NCBI GenBank assembly: GCA_030037065.1
Contig: JASHRW010000225.1
Span: forward strand, 1-39,720
DNA length: 39,720 nucleotides
Direction of reading: 5' to 3'
Source of the DNA: Xanthobacteraceae bacterium
Lineage (GTDB): Bacteria; Pseudomonadota; Alphaproteobacteria; Rhizobiales; Xanthobacteraceae
Made by a program: the position numbers and the translations under genes. A model generated the notes under the pieces. That model ran no database searches, was not told the origin of the DNA, and worked only from the letters and a program-made list of their open reading frames with translations. Shown here piece by piece: positions 7,321 to 15,537 of the stretch; the first letter of the stretch is position 1, and each line of letters opens with the position of its first letter.

Positions 7321-8606
7321 GCCACCTCTCTTTGAACGGCGAACACACTGCGGGGACGCAACCTCAAGCGGATGCACGGCGGTAGAAGCGTAACGGCGGG
7401 AGTAGGTTCGCTCGCCGGAACCGCAGAGAGGATTTCGATGTCACACGCCGATGCTATTTCCAGCGCCAACAACTGAAGCTCCAACAGACCTAATCCGATG
7501 CCGACGCAGGCGCGCGGGCCGAGGCCAAACGGCAAAAACGCCGGGGAGTTGTAACTGCGTTCAACACTGAACGCATTGGGATTTTCCCAATTGCGGGGAT
7601 CACGTTGAATCTGCCATGGGCTGATAATGAGCGTCGTGCCTCGGCGAAGCCTGCGTCCCGCAAGCTCCATCGGTTTTTTCACTTCGCGCGAGAACCAGTA
7701 GAAGGGCGGATAGAGCCGCAGTGTCTCTCGCGCCACGCGAAGGCTAAGTTCGGCTCGCTGAAGCCGCAGTGGATCGATTTCGCCAGCCTTGGTGCCGAGC
7801 GACAGGTACTCTTTGCGGATGCCTTCCGACAATTCCGGATTGGTAGCCAAAAAGTAGAGGACCCACGCAGCGGCGTTGCCGGTGGTGTGATGCCCGGCCA
7901 ACAGCAGCAATAGAATTTCGTCACGTAGCTCGGTTGCCGTAAGATTCAGCGATTCAAAAGCGGCGATCAGACTCTTCGATGTCGAGCGCACGCGTACGCG
8001 TTCGACGATTACTGACATGATCTCTCGGCTCGCTTGCACTCGTCGTCGGTCGCGCAGGGCTCGGAGCGGCGAACGCGGGAATAGCCTGAACAGGCTGTCC
8101 GCCATGTGTGCCTCGGCAACCGCAACGGCCTCCATGAGCGCTGCCTCATCGCCTGATGATAGGACTCCCCGTCCGAACAGGACCGAGGTTATGATGCGTA
8201 AGGCGAGTGGCGCCGTTACGTCGTGGGCGTCAAACTCTCTTTCTTGAACGAGGCGGCTGGCGTGGAGACGTATGAGCGCCGCAATCTCGGGCACGAACTC
8301 ATTCATGATTCCACGCGCCAGATGCTCATGAATGACGGCACGTCGCTGCTGGTGTTGAACGCCGCTGAGCGTGATCGAGCTCGTGCCTATGACTTTGCGC
8401 AACTTGCGTACCAGGCGACCCTTGTCGATATCTGCCTCGTCGGATTTAAGAACCACGCGCGCGGTTTTGGCGTCAGTCACGAAATAGACCGGCGACGGAC
8501 CGAGGCTCAGCTTTACCAGCGGTTCGCTGGCTCCGAACCCCTTGCGTGCGAACAGGCCGAGAGGATCACGCCGAAAGGCGCTGACGTCTGAAAACGGGTG
8601 TTTCAT
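7317..8606 (-). CDS. Cytochrome P450 co-transcribed with an AHL synthase
   Basis: A complete 429-residue soluble bacterial P450, a heme monooxygenase. The heme-binding loop FGLGPRACVG (360-369) carries the thiolate ligand C367. The K-helix ExxR is E294-R297 (RETLR). The C-helix has GVQHQQRR (82-89). The I-helix motif is AGHHTT (237-242), where the acid residue normally before TT (AGxD/ETT) is His240. No membrane anchor, ferredoxin or reductase domain is fused, and no redox partner gene is nearby, so electrons must come from elsewhere. The start ATG at 8606 lies 41 bases inside the end of luxI, so it is very likely co-transcribed with it. The substrate is unknown; an acyl chain, possibly of the signal, is the contextual guess. 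Confidence 0.93.
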   Translation of the reverse strand: MKHPFSDVSAFRRDPLGLFARKGFGASEPLVKLSLGPSPVYFVTDAKTARVVLKSDEADIDKGRLVRKLRKVIGTSSITLSGVQHQQRRAVIHEHLARGIMNEFVPEIAALIRLHASRLVQEREFDAHDVTAPLALRIITSVLFGRGVLSSGDEAALMEAVAVAEAHMADSLFRLFPRSPLRALRDRRRVQASREIMSVIVERVRVRSTSKSLIAAFESLNLTATELRDEILLLLLAGHHTTGNAAAWVLYFLATNPELSEGIRKEYLSLGTKAGEIDPLRLQRAELSLRVARETLRLYPPFYWFSREVKKPMELAGRRLRRGTTLIISPWQIQRDPRNWENPNAFSVERSYNSPAFLPFGLGPRACVGIGLGLLELQLLALEIASACDIEILSAVPASEPTPAVTLLPPCIRLRLRPRSVFAVQREVA

Positions 8607-9213
8607 CGACGATATCCATATGTTCGGTCAGGTGCAGCAAATCCCGGAAGCGTGGGGACAATTCGCGCGGAATGGGTATCTCGCCAGCAACCGCGAGTAT
8701 CCACGCGCCGTCCTCTCTGTAGCCCACGATCGCGGGGTGTCCGTAGCGGATAGTCGCCAGCCCCATCCGGTTGAGCAGTCTTTCGTGGGAAAGATCCGCG
8801 ATCGCCACCAGAGAGTCAGCCTCTCTATCCAAAGCGAGCCGGAGCATCAGGCTGTACAGTCTGGCGCTTGCCGACTGGTGGGACGAGGTGATGCCGAAGC
8901 GGCTTATTTCGAGGTTATGTGGTGAGCTCGGATAACTTCGCGCTGTTGCGAGGTGAGGAAAGATGGTTTTGCCAAGATAAGGCAGATCGCATGAGATGGC
9001 CCGAAAACACCCTACGATTCTATCAGCTTCGAACAGGACGCAATAAATTGCATTCGACGTATCAAACTGATCTCGCTCCACCCCGTCTTGCACCGGCAGA
9101 GGCCAACCCAGTTCATCAATGAAGAGACGTGTACGGAACAGGAAAAGGTGGCGAGCGAGGTCCGGGTTCGACCCCAGCGTAAAAAACACCGCTCTGTAAG
9201 CACTGCCCGTCAC
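8566..9213 (-). CDS. LuxI-family acyl-homoserine lactone synthase
   Basis: The enzyme makes a homoserine-lactone signal from S-adenosylmethionine and an acyl or aryl thioester. All family hallmarks are present (numbered from TTG at 9243): R37, F41 and W47 in RTRLFIDELGW, D58 and D61 in RDQFD, R81 in GCFRAI, F95, then E112, S114 and R115 in LEISRFGI. GTG at 9213 is the preferred start because GGAG lies 8 bases before it. TTG at 9243 is possible, but no ribosome binding site is visible and a stop codon lies just upstream. The segment between the RAI motif and LEISR departs from the usual TTGPYML pattern. The acyl donor cannot be read. It heads an operon with a P450 and two small genes. Confidence 0.9.
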   Translation of the reverse strand: MTGSAYRAVFFTLGSNPDLARHLFLFRTRLFIDELGWPLPVQDGVERDQFDTSNAIYCVLFEADRIVGCFRAISCDLPYLGKTIFPHLATARSYPSSPHNLEISRFGITSSHQSASARLYSLMLRLALDREADSLVAIADLSHERLLNRMGLATIRYGHPAIVGYREDGAWILAVAGEIPIPRELSPRFRDLLHLTEHMDIVDETPVFRRQRLSA

Positions 9214-9271
9214 GAACGCGGCTCCGGTTGCTTTCGGAACCAACGTGAGGCATTAGCTACCATCAACCAAT

Positions 9272-9285
9272 TGGGAATTTTCCCA
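9272..9285. promoter_or_regulatory. Inverted repeat between luxI and luxR, candidate LuxR operator
   Basis: TGGGAA-TT-TTCCCA is a perfect 6-base inverted repeat around TT. It lies 11 bases before the luxR ATG and about 60 bases before the luxI start. Known lux boxes are 18-20-base inverted repeats in this position, but this sequence is not a match to the classical ACCTG...CAGGT form. Its location over the luxR leader would suit autoregulation. Confidence 0.45.
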
Positions 9286-9296
9286 GGTTTTGGCGA

Positions 9297-10073
9297 ATGC
9301 CCGCCCTCCAGGAGCAATTGACCTCAATTGAAAGTTGCCGCTCGGTTGCGGAGGTGCGCGACGCTTTTCAGAAAATCATCCAAAGCTACGGGTTCAGTAC
9401 GTTCGGCTTTCTCGACGCTTCCGCGCCATGGGAGAACGATCCGCTCTTGGTCACGACCCACAAGCAGAAGTGGATTGATACTTACAGAGGTGAAAATTTT
9501 CTCAATAGCGACCCATGTCTTTCCGCGGCAATGCGAACGAACTTGCCGTTCAACTGGGGGAGCATCAAGCTCCCTATGGCTCTCGGAAAGCGAAAGCCCG
9601 GCGCGCTCAGGACCATGGAAGCAGTTCGCGATTTTGGGGTTCTCGAAGGCCTCACGATCCCCGTTCACTATTGCGACGCCCTGGGAAGAAGATATTCGAG
9701 CGTGTGCGCGCTATTCTGGGAGGACAAACTAACTGGTTTCTTTTCCAGTCTGACATTGAACAAAGCGCAGGTGCACCTCGTAGTCCTCTACATGATGCAA
9801 AAGCTGGTCGATCTCTATGCCGCCGATAAGAATTTGAAGCCGCGCTACGACCGGTTGGCCGGTGTCGAGTCGCCGTCAGCCCTAACCGACCGGGAGAAGG
9901 AAGTCTTGAAATGGGCCGGACTCGGCAAAACCGCCGATGAAACGGCCGATATTCTCAGCTGCAGTAGAAAAACCGTTGAGGCCCACATTCAAAGCGCAAT
10001 AAGTAAGCTTGGCGCTACCAACAAAACGCAGGCGACCGTGCAAGCCATTTATCAGGGTCTGATCAACTGCTGA
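9297..10073 (+). CDS. LuxR-family AHL-responsive transcription factor
   Basis: A 258-residue quorum-sensing regulator encoded divergently from luxI. The N-terminal autoinducer-binding domain (about 5-165) keeps the ligand-pocket residues of TraR/LuxR: W59 and Y63 in KWIDTYRG, D72-P73, W87 and the glycine in FGVLEGLTIPV. The C-terminal LuxR helix-turn-helix (about 195-258) contains LTDREKEVLKWAGLGKT and SCSRKTVEAHIQSAISKLG. Both halves are intact, so it should respond to the signal made next door. The ribosome binding site is weak (AGG 9 bases before ATG) and partly overlaps the inverted repeat. Its stop is 16 bases from the convergent XRE gene. Confidence 0.93.
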   Translation: MPALQEQLTSIESCRSVAEVRDAFQKIIQSYGFSTFGFLDASAPWENDPLLVTTHKQKWIDTYRGENFLNSDPCLSAAMRTNLPFNWGSIKLPMALGKRKPGALRTMEAVRDFGVLEGLTIPVHYCDALGRRYSSVCALFWEDKLTGFFSSLTLNKAQVHLVVLYMMQKLVDLYAADKNLKPRYDRLAGVESPSALTDREKEVLKWAGLGKTADETADILSCSRKTVEAHIQSAISKLGATNKTQATVQAIYQGLINC

Positions 10074-10089
10074 GAATTGCGTCCCGCAT

Positions 10090-10470
10090 CTAATCCCGGC
10101 GCGACCGCATCATCGATTCGGCGATCGTGACCAAGGCGAGGCGGCTGCGCGAATCCGCAACTTTCGAAAACGCTTGGGTCAAGCGAATCGAAAGCGGATC
10201 AGGCCGCGCCGCGGATCGAGATCCTTTGACCTGAGCCGGCGCGTTGGCTTCTTCAAAGAAGGACGTTACCGGAATGCCGAGAATGGCGGCTATTTCAAAC
10301 AACCGCCCGCTGCCTACGCGGTTCACGCCTTTCTCGTATTTTTGGACTTGCTGAAACGTTATGCCGAGCTTCTCCGCCAAGCCGGATTGAGACAAGCCTC
10401 TCGCCAGGCGGGCCGTCCGAATGTTCCGCCCGACGACCTTGTCCATGCTCGTCGCCGACCTTTTAGCCAT
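10090..10470 (-). CDS. XRE-family regulator resembling PraR
   Basis: A 126-residue cytoplasmic DNA-binding protein. Residues ~13-70 form a Cro/C1 helix-turn-helix: GRNIRTARLARGLSQSGLAE, then LGITFQQVQKYEKGVNRVG and ending LGIPVTSFFE. The FQQVQKYEKGxNRVGxxRL run is typical of a rhizobial regulator group that includes PraR, which in Rhizobium leguminosarum represses quorum-sensing regulators. The last ~45 residues carry a basic C-terminal helix pattern. It is convergent with luxR. AAAGGA directly abuts the ATG at 10470, which is close for a ribosome site; ATG at 10446 (MDKVVG) is an alternative. A role in tuning this quorum system is inferred from position only. Confidence 0.85.
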   Translation of the reverse strand: MAKRSATSMDKVVGRNIRTARLARGLSQSGLAEKLGITFQQVQKYEKGVNRVGSGRLFEIAAILGIPVTSFFEEANAPAQVKGSRSAARPDPLSIRLTQAFSKVADSRSRLALVTIAESMMRSRRD

Positions 10471-10664
10471 TCCTTTGATCCATGTTGCGAGCCGCGCGGC
10501 TCATGCTTTTATAACACTAATACGCCATGAAGCGTCGTATACAATTATCAGACGCCTTCATCCACACCGAAATCGCCTGTCGTGGTATACGAGTACAACC
10601 GCGCATGAGCGACCGACGCGAGCGATTAGTGGTTGATAAATACAATTAATAGTCGTGTTGACTT
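10471..10664. other. AT-rich intergenic region between xre and glnS with two GTATAC palindromes
   Basis: This 194-base gap is clearly AT-richer than its surroundings. It holds the xre promoter and the downstream end of glnS. GTATAC occurs at 10537-10542 and 10585-10590, each in a similar setting (CGTCGTATACAA and CGTGGTATACGA). They could be operator sites for the adjacent XRE protein. No terminator with a clear stem and T-run was found for glnS. Confidence 0.4.
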
Positions 10665-12350
10665 TCAAGTATTGCTCTTGCCCACTTTTGCCCACGTGTC
10701 GCGCAGCCCCACCGTGCGGTTGAACACCAGACGCTCAGGCGTTGAATCGGAATCCCGACAGAAATAACCTTGGCGTTCGAACTGCACCGCCTCCCCCGCT
10801 CTTGCATTGAACAATGCGGGCTCGACCCGAACGGCGACGAGCACTTCCAACGAATTCGAATTGAGGTCGGCGGCGAAGCTGCCAGCGTTTGGATCGGGGC
10901 GCGTGAACAGCGGATTGTAGAGACGGACCTCGGCCGGCCGCGAGTCTTTTGCCGAAACCCAATGCAGCGTCGCTTGCACCTTGCGGCCATCCGGCGCATT
11001 GCCGCCCTTAGTCGCCGGGTCATAGCTGCAGCGCAGCTCGGTCACCTCACCGGCTGAGTTCTTGATAACCTCGCGGCAGGTGATGAAATAGGCATAGCGC
11101 AGCCGCACCTCGCGGCCCGGCGCCAAGCGAAAAAATTTCTTCGGTGGGTTTTCCAAAAAATCATCGTGCTCGATGAACAGCTCACGGCCAAACGGAACGC
11201 GCCGCGTTCCAGCGGCAGGGTCGTCGGGGTGATTGAGCGCTTCAACCTCCTCGTTCGCACCTTCGGGATAGTTCTCGATCACGACCTTGAGCGGCCGCAG
11301 CACCGCCATGCGCCGCCGGGCGGTTTTATTGAGGTGCTCGCGAATGGAAAACTCAAGCATTGCCATGTCGACGATGCTGTTGGCTTTCGCCACCCCGATG
11401 CGCTTGACGAAATCGCGGATCGCGGTGGGCGGCACGCCGCGGCGGCGCAATCCGGCGAGCGTGGGCATGCGTGGATCGTCCCATCCGGTCACATGACCGC
11501 CGCGCACCAGTTCGGTGAGCACGCGTTTCGACAACACCGTGTAGGTCAGATTGAGCCGTGCGAACTCATACTGATGCGGATGCGAGGGCACCGGCAAACT
11601 GTCCAAGAGCCAATCGTAGAGCGGCCGGTGATCCTCGAATTCGAGCGTGCAGATCGAATGCGTGATGCCCTCTATGGCGTCCGATTGGCCGTGGGCGAAG
11701 TCATAGCTCGGATAGATGCACCATGCCCGGCCGGTGCGCGGATGCTCAGCGTGCAGGATGCGGTAGAGCACCGGATCACGCAGGTTGATATTGCCGGACG
11801 CCATATCGATCTTGGCGCGCAGTACACGGGCGCCGTTAGGAAACTCGCCGGCGCGCATGCGGCGGAAAAGATCAAGATTTTCCGCGACACTGCGTCGCCG
11901 ATACGGGCTCTCGGTGCCGGCCTCGGTCAAGGTGCCGCGCGTGGCCCGCATCTCCTCCTGGGTTTGGTCGTCCACATACGCCTTGCCGGCACGGATCAGA
12001 TGTTCGGCCCAGGCGTAAAGCTGCTCGAAATAATCCGACGCATGATAGAGGTGCTCGCCCCAATCGAAGCCGAGCCAGCGCACATCTTGTTTGATCGCTT
12101 CGATATATTCCTGCTCTTCCTTGATCGGATTGGTGTCGTCGAAACGCAAATGACAGCGTCCGCCGAATTCCTCGGCGATGCCGAAATTCAGGCAGATCGA
12201 TTTGGCGTGACCGATATGCAAATAGCCGTTCGGCTCGGGTGGGAAACGGGTGACAATGGTCTTGTGCCGGCCCGACGCGAGATCGGCGCGCACGATATCG
12301 CGAATAAAGTCCTGGCCCGTCTCGCGGACCGTAGTCTCGGCAATTGTCAT
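10665..12350 (-). CDS. glnS: Glutaminyl-tRNA synthetase
   Basis: A 561-residue class I aminoacyl-tRNA synthetase charging tRNA-Gln directly. The HIGH motif is in [14 protein letters not shown] (about 38-50) and the KMSKS variant is VLSKR near residue 275. GlnRS-specific runs include [27 protein letters not shown] and [14 protein letters not shown], followed by the C-terminal beta-barrel anticodon domains. Length matches the bacterial family (~555). Most alphaproteobacteria make Gln-tRNA by the GatCAB route, so glnS here is a lineage-specific trait. It diverges from gltX across a 188-base gap. Confidence 0.95.
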   Translation of the reverse strand: MTIAETTVRETGQDFIRDIVRADLASGRHKTIVTRFPPEPNGYLHIGHAKSICLNFGIAEEFGGRCHLRFDDTNPIKEEQEYIEAIKQDVRWLGFDWGEHLYHASDYFEQLYAWAEHLIRAGKAYVDDQTQEEMRATRGTLTEAGTESPYRRRSVAENLDLFRRMRAGEFPNGARVLRAKIDMASGNINLRDPVLYRILHAEHPRTGRAWCIYPSYDFAHGQSDAIEGITHSICTLEFEDHRPLYDWLLDSLPVPSHPHQYEFARLNLTYTVLSKRVLTELVRGGHVTGWDDPRMPTLAGLRRRGVPPTAIRDFVKRIGVAKANSIVDMAMLEFSIREHLNKTARRRMAVLRPLKVVIENYPEGANEEVEALNHPDDPAAGTRRVPFGRELFIEHDDFLENPPKKFFRLAPGREVRLRYAYFITCREVIKNSAGEVTELRCSYDPATKGGNAPDGRKVQATLHWVSAKDSRPAEVRLYNPLFTRPDPNAGSFAADLNSNSLEVLVAVRVEPALFNARAGEAVQFERQGYFCRDSDSTPERLVFNRTVGLRDTWAKVGKSNT

Positions 12351-12538
12351 GGTCTAGTCGTTTTCACTGCAAGCTTGCTCCATATCGGGTGCGTGGCGTC
12401 GATTCCAAGGCGCCGAGGCGATCGTCTCCGAATTGGACAAGTTGGCTCGCGGGGTCAAGACCTCACCGACGTCGGCGGGCCATTTGCTCCCTTTCATGGC
12501 TGATTGTGTTACACGTGCGCGCCGAGGACGAATACCTC

Positions 12539-13981
12539 ATGACCGTCGTCACCCGTTTTGCCCCCTCGCCTACCGGTTTTCTGCATATCGGCGGCGCGCG
12601 CACGGCCTTGTTCAACTGGCTCTACGCCCGCGGGCGCGCCGGCAAGATGCTGCTACGCATCGAGGACACAGACCGCGATCGCTCGACGCAGGCGGCCATC
12701 GACGCCATCCTCGACGGCCTTTCCTGGCTCGGCATCGAATGGGATGGCGAGCCGATTTTCCAATTCGCCCGCTCGGCGCGCCATCGCAAGGTCGCCGAGC
12801 AGATGTTGGCGTCCGGCCATGCCTATCGCTGCTACGCATCGCCGGAAGAGCTTGCGCAGATGCGCGAGGCGGCGCGGCGCGAAGGCCGATCCAAGCTCTA
12901 CGACGGTCGCTGGCGCGACCGCGACCCAGGCGAGGCGCCGCCCGGCGTCAAGCCGGTAATCCGGCTCAAGGCGCCGCTCACTGGCGAAACCGTCATCGAT
13001 GATCAGGTGCAGGGCCGCGTGGTCTGGCAGAACGAGAATCTCGACGATCTGGTGCTGCTGCGCTCCGATGGCACGCCGACCTACATGCTCGCCGTCGTCG
13101 TCGACGATCACGACATGGGAGTGACCCACATCATCCGCGGTGACGATCATTTAACCAACGCCGCGCGGCAGAAGCAGATCTACGACGCGCTCGGCTGGCC
13201 GGTGCCGGTGATGGCGCACATTCCGCTGATTCACGGCCCAGACGGTTCCAAGCTCTCCAAACGCCACGGTGCGCTCGGCGTCGACGCCTATCGTGCCATG
13301 GGCTACGTGCCCGCGGCTTTACGCAATTATCTGGTCCGGCTTGGCTGGAGCCACGGCGACCAGGAGATTTTTTCGACCGACGAAATGGTCTCGGCATTCG
13401 ATTTGCCGCAGGTCGGCCGCGCGCCGGCGCGGTTCGATTTTGCCAAGCTGGAAAACCTCAACGGCCATTACATCCGGCATAGTATGGACGCCGATTTGCT
13501 CGAAGCCATCGATCGGCTATTGCCGCATCTGGCAAACGGCCCGGCGCTTGCCGCCAAGCTGAACCCACATGTGCGCGGGCAATTGCTGACGGCCATGCCA
13601 AGCCTGAAAGAGCGCGCCAAAACGCTTGTCGATCTTATTGATAGCGCTCACTTTCTACTGGCGGACCGTCCCCTTGTGCCGGACGAGAAGGCGAAAGCGC
13701 TTCTGACCGAGCCGGCGAAGGGCCTGCTGCGCGACGTTGCGCAACAACTCGCCGGCATAGAGCCGTGGACCAGCGAGACAACCGAGCACGCGGTGCGTAC
13801 CTTCGCCGATGGCCGCGGGGCGAAGCTCGGTGCTGTGGCGCAACCGCTGCGCGCGGCGCTTACCGGCCGGACCACCTCGCCTGGCATATTCGAAGTGCTG
13901 GCGGTGCTCGGCAAGGCGGAATGCCTCGGCCGCATTGCCGATCAAGTCAGCCTTGCCGAGACAGCGCCGCCTATCGATTGA
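12539..13981 (+). CDS. gltX: Glutamyl-tRNA synthetase
   Basis: This 480-residue class I synthetase attaches Glu to tRNA-Glu. The frame is open from 12344, but ATG at 12539 gives the family start [20 protein letters not shown], with GAGGA about 10 bases upstream. The HIGH motif is FLHIGGAR and the KMSKS motif is [10 protein letters not shown]. The Glu-binding region has [10 protein letters not shown], and the C-terminal helical anticodon domain is complete. Because glnS is next door, this enzyme need not mischarge tRNA-Gln. The gltX-gltA order is usual in Hyphomicrobiales. gltA follows after 174 bases, and no stem-loop terminator is obvious between them. Confidence 0.95.
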   Translation: MTVVTRFAPSPTGFLHIGGARTALFNWLYARGRAGKMLLRIEDTDRDRSTQAAIDAILDGLSWLGIEWDGEPIFQFARSARHRKVAEQMLASGHAYRCYASPEELAQMREAARREGRSKLYDGRWRDRDPGEAPPGVKPVIRLKAPLTGETVIDDQVQGRVVWQNENLDDLVLLRSDGTPTYMLAVVVDDHDMGVTHIIRGDDHLTNAARQKQIYDALGWPVPVMAHIPLIHGPDGSKLSKRHGALGVDAYRAMGYVPAALRNYLVRLGWSHGDQEIFSTDEMVSAFDLPQVGRAPARFDFAKLENLNGHYIRHSMDADLLEAIDRLLPHLANGPALAAKLNPHVRGQLLTAMPSLKERAKTLVDLIDSAHFLLADRPLVPDEKAKALLTEPAKGLLRDVAQQLAGIEPWTSETTEHAVRTFADGRGAKLGAVAQPLRAALTGRTTSPGIFEVLAVLGKAECLGRIADQVSLAETAPPID

Positions 13982-14155
13982 GCCAGCCGGCTTCATGCGG
14001 CCCCTGAGCTTCATTGTGTCACGACCCTATATCTTGCAGTGCACATCGGCTTGGGCTACGCCAGGTAGCCAAGCCAAGAAGGATGCCGCTCCAATCGCTT
14101 TCGCCATTTCGGCGACGTGAACCGGAGTTCTGGCCCCGCATCGAGGACGAAGATC

Positions 14156-15463
14156 ATGGACGCTAAACCCGGCGCCAATATCAAGACCGGCAAGCTGACG
14201 CTCGGCGACAAGAGCTACTCGTTCCCGGTTTACGATGGGACCATCGGCCCCGAAGTGATCGACGTCAGCAAGCTGTATGCCGAGACCGGCATCTTCACCT
14301 ACGACCCCGGCTTTACTTCGACCGGTTCCTGCGAATCCAAGATCACCTATATCGACGGTGACGAAGGTATCCTGCTCTACCGCGGCTTTCCGATCGAAGA
14401 CTTGGCGGAGCACGGGGACTTCCTCGAGACCTGCTACCTCCTGCTCTACGGCGAGCTGCCGACCGCAGCGCAAAAGGCTGATTTCGACGATCGCGTGGTC
14501 CATCACACGATGGTTCACGAGCAGATGACGCGGTTCTTCAATGGTTTCCGGCGCGATGCCCATCCGATGGCGGTCATGGTCGGCTGCGTCGGCGCGCTAT
14601 CGGCGTTCTATCACGACTCCACCGACATCACCGATCCGACCCAGCGGATGATCGCCTCCATCCGCATGATCGCCAAAATGCCGACGCTCGCCGCCATGGC
14701 CTACAAGTACTCGATCGGCCAGCCGTTCGTGTATCCCGACAACAAGCTCGACTATGCGTCGAACTTCTTGCGCATGTGTTTTGCGGTGCCTTGCGAGGAT
14801 TACCGGGCCAATCCGGTGCTGGCGCGCGCCATGGACCGCATCTTCATTCTGCATGCCGATCACGAGCAGAATGCGTCGACCTCGACGGTGCGGCTTGCCG
14901 GCTCGACCGGCGCCAATCCGTTCGCCTGCATCGCCGCCGGCATCGCCTGTCTGTGGGGCCCGGCGCATGGCGGCGCCAATGAGGCGGCGCTGAAAATGTT
15001 GGGCGAGATCGGCAGCGTCGATCGTATCCCGGAGTACATCAAACGCTCGAAAGACCCGAACGATTCGTTCCGTCTGATGGGTTTCGGTCATCGCGTGTAC
15101 AAAAACTACGATCCGCGCGCGAAAATTATGCAGCGGACCTGCTACGAAGTTCTCAACGAACTCGGTCGCAAGGATCCGCTGCTCGACGTCGCCATGGAAT
15201 TGGAGAAGATAGCGCTTCACGACGACTATTTCATCCAAAAGAAGCTCTATCCCAACGTCGACTTCTATTCGGGGATAACGCTGCGCGCCATGGGCTTTCC
15301 CACCACCATGTTTACGGTGCTGTTCGCGCTCGCGCGCACCGTCGGCTGGATCGCCCAGTGGAAGGAAATGATCGAGGATCCGCACCAGAAGCTCGGACGT
15401 CCGCGTCAGCTCTACACCGGCTCGCCGCGGCGTGATTACCAGCCGATTTCAAGGCGCCGCTAG
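14156..15463 (+). CDS. gltA: Type II citrate synthase
   Basis: Citrate synthase condenses acetyl-CoA with oxaloacetate in the TCA cycle. ATG at 14156 is chosen over the open frame start at 14117 because GAGGA lies 9 bases before it and the product then has the usual length, 435 residues. Catalytic His and Asp regions are visible: [36 protein letters not shown] and VDFYSGI. The N-terminal beta region ([17 protein letters not shown]) marks the hexameric type II enzymes of Gram-negative bacteria, which are usually NADH-inhibited. It is convergent with irr, 74 bases away. Confidence 0.96.
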   Translation: MDAKPGANIKTGKLTLGDKSYSFPVYDGTIGPEVIDVSKLYAETGIFTYDPGFTSTGSCESKITYIDGDEGILLYRGFPIEDLAEHGDFLETCYLLLYGELPTAAQKADFDDRVVHHTMVHEQMTRFFNGFRRDAHPMAVMVGCVGALSAFYHDSTDITDPTQRMIASIRMIAKMPTLAAMAYKYSIGQPFVYPDNKLDYASNFLRMCFAVPCEDYRANPVLARAMDRIFILHADHEQNASTSTVRLAGSTGANPFACIAAGIACLWGPAHGGANEAALKMLGEIGSVDRIPEYIKRSKDPNDSFRLMGFGHRVYKNYDPRAKIMQRTCYEVLNELGRKDPLLDVAMELEKIALHDDYFIQKKLYPNVDFYSGITLRAMGFPTTMFTVLFALARTVGWIAQWKEMIEDPHQKLGRPRQLYTGSPRRDYQPISRRR

Positions 15464-15537
15464 GCGCGGACAAATCGCCGCTGCTTGTGACAGACCGACG
15501 GGGCCGTATAACTCGTCGACCGCGAGCGGTCTGCCGG

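Noticed and set aside
7321-7377. ATG at 7377 as the start of the 79-aa gene
   Set aside because: That start lies deep in the P450 gene without a ribosome site, while GTG at 7320 has a good one and overlaps the P450 stop.
6126-10664. Phage or transposon origin of the quorum-sensing island
   Set aside because: No integrase, transposase, terminal inverted repeat, tRNA gene or direct-repeat boundary was seen at its edges.
11166-12503. Open frame of 445 codons opposite glnS
   Set aside because: It lies wholly over glnS and its upstream gap, in a GC-rich region where antisense frames stay open by codon bias. The translation has no recognisable domain.
15518-15531. GACCGC-GA-GCGGTC hairpin between gltA and irr as a terminator
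   Set aside because: The stem is perfect but the loop is only two bases, and no T-run follows on either strand, so it may be chance.
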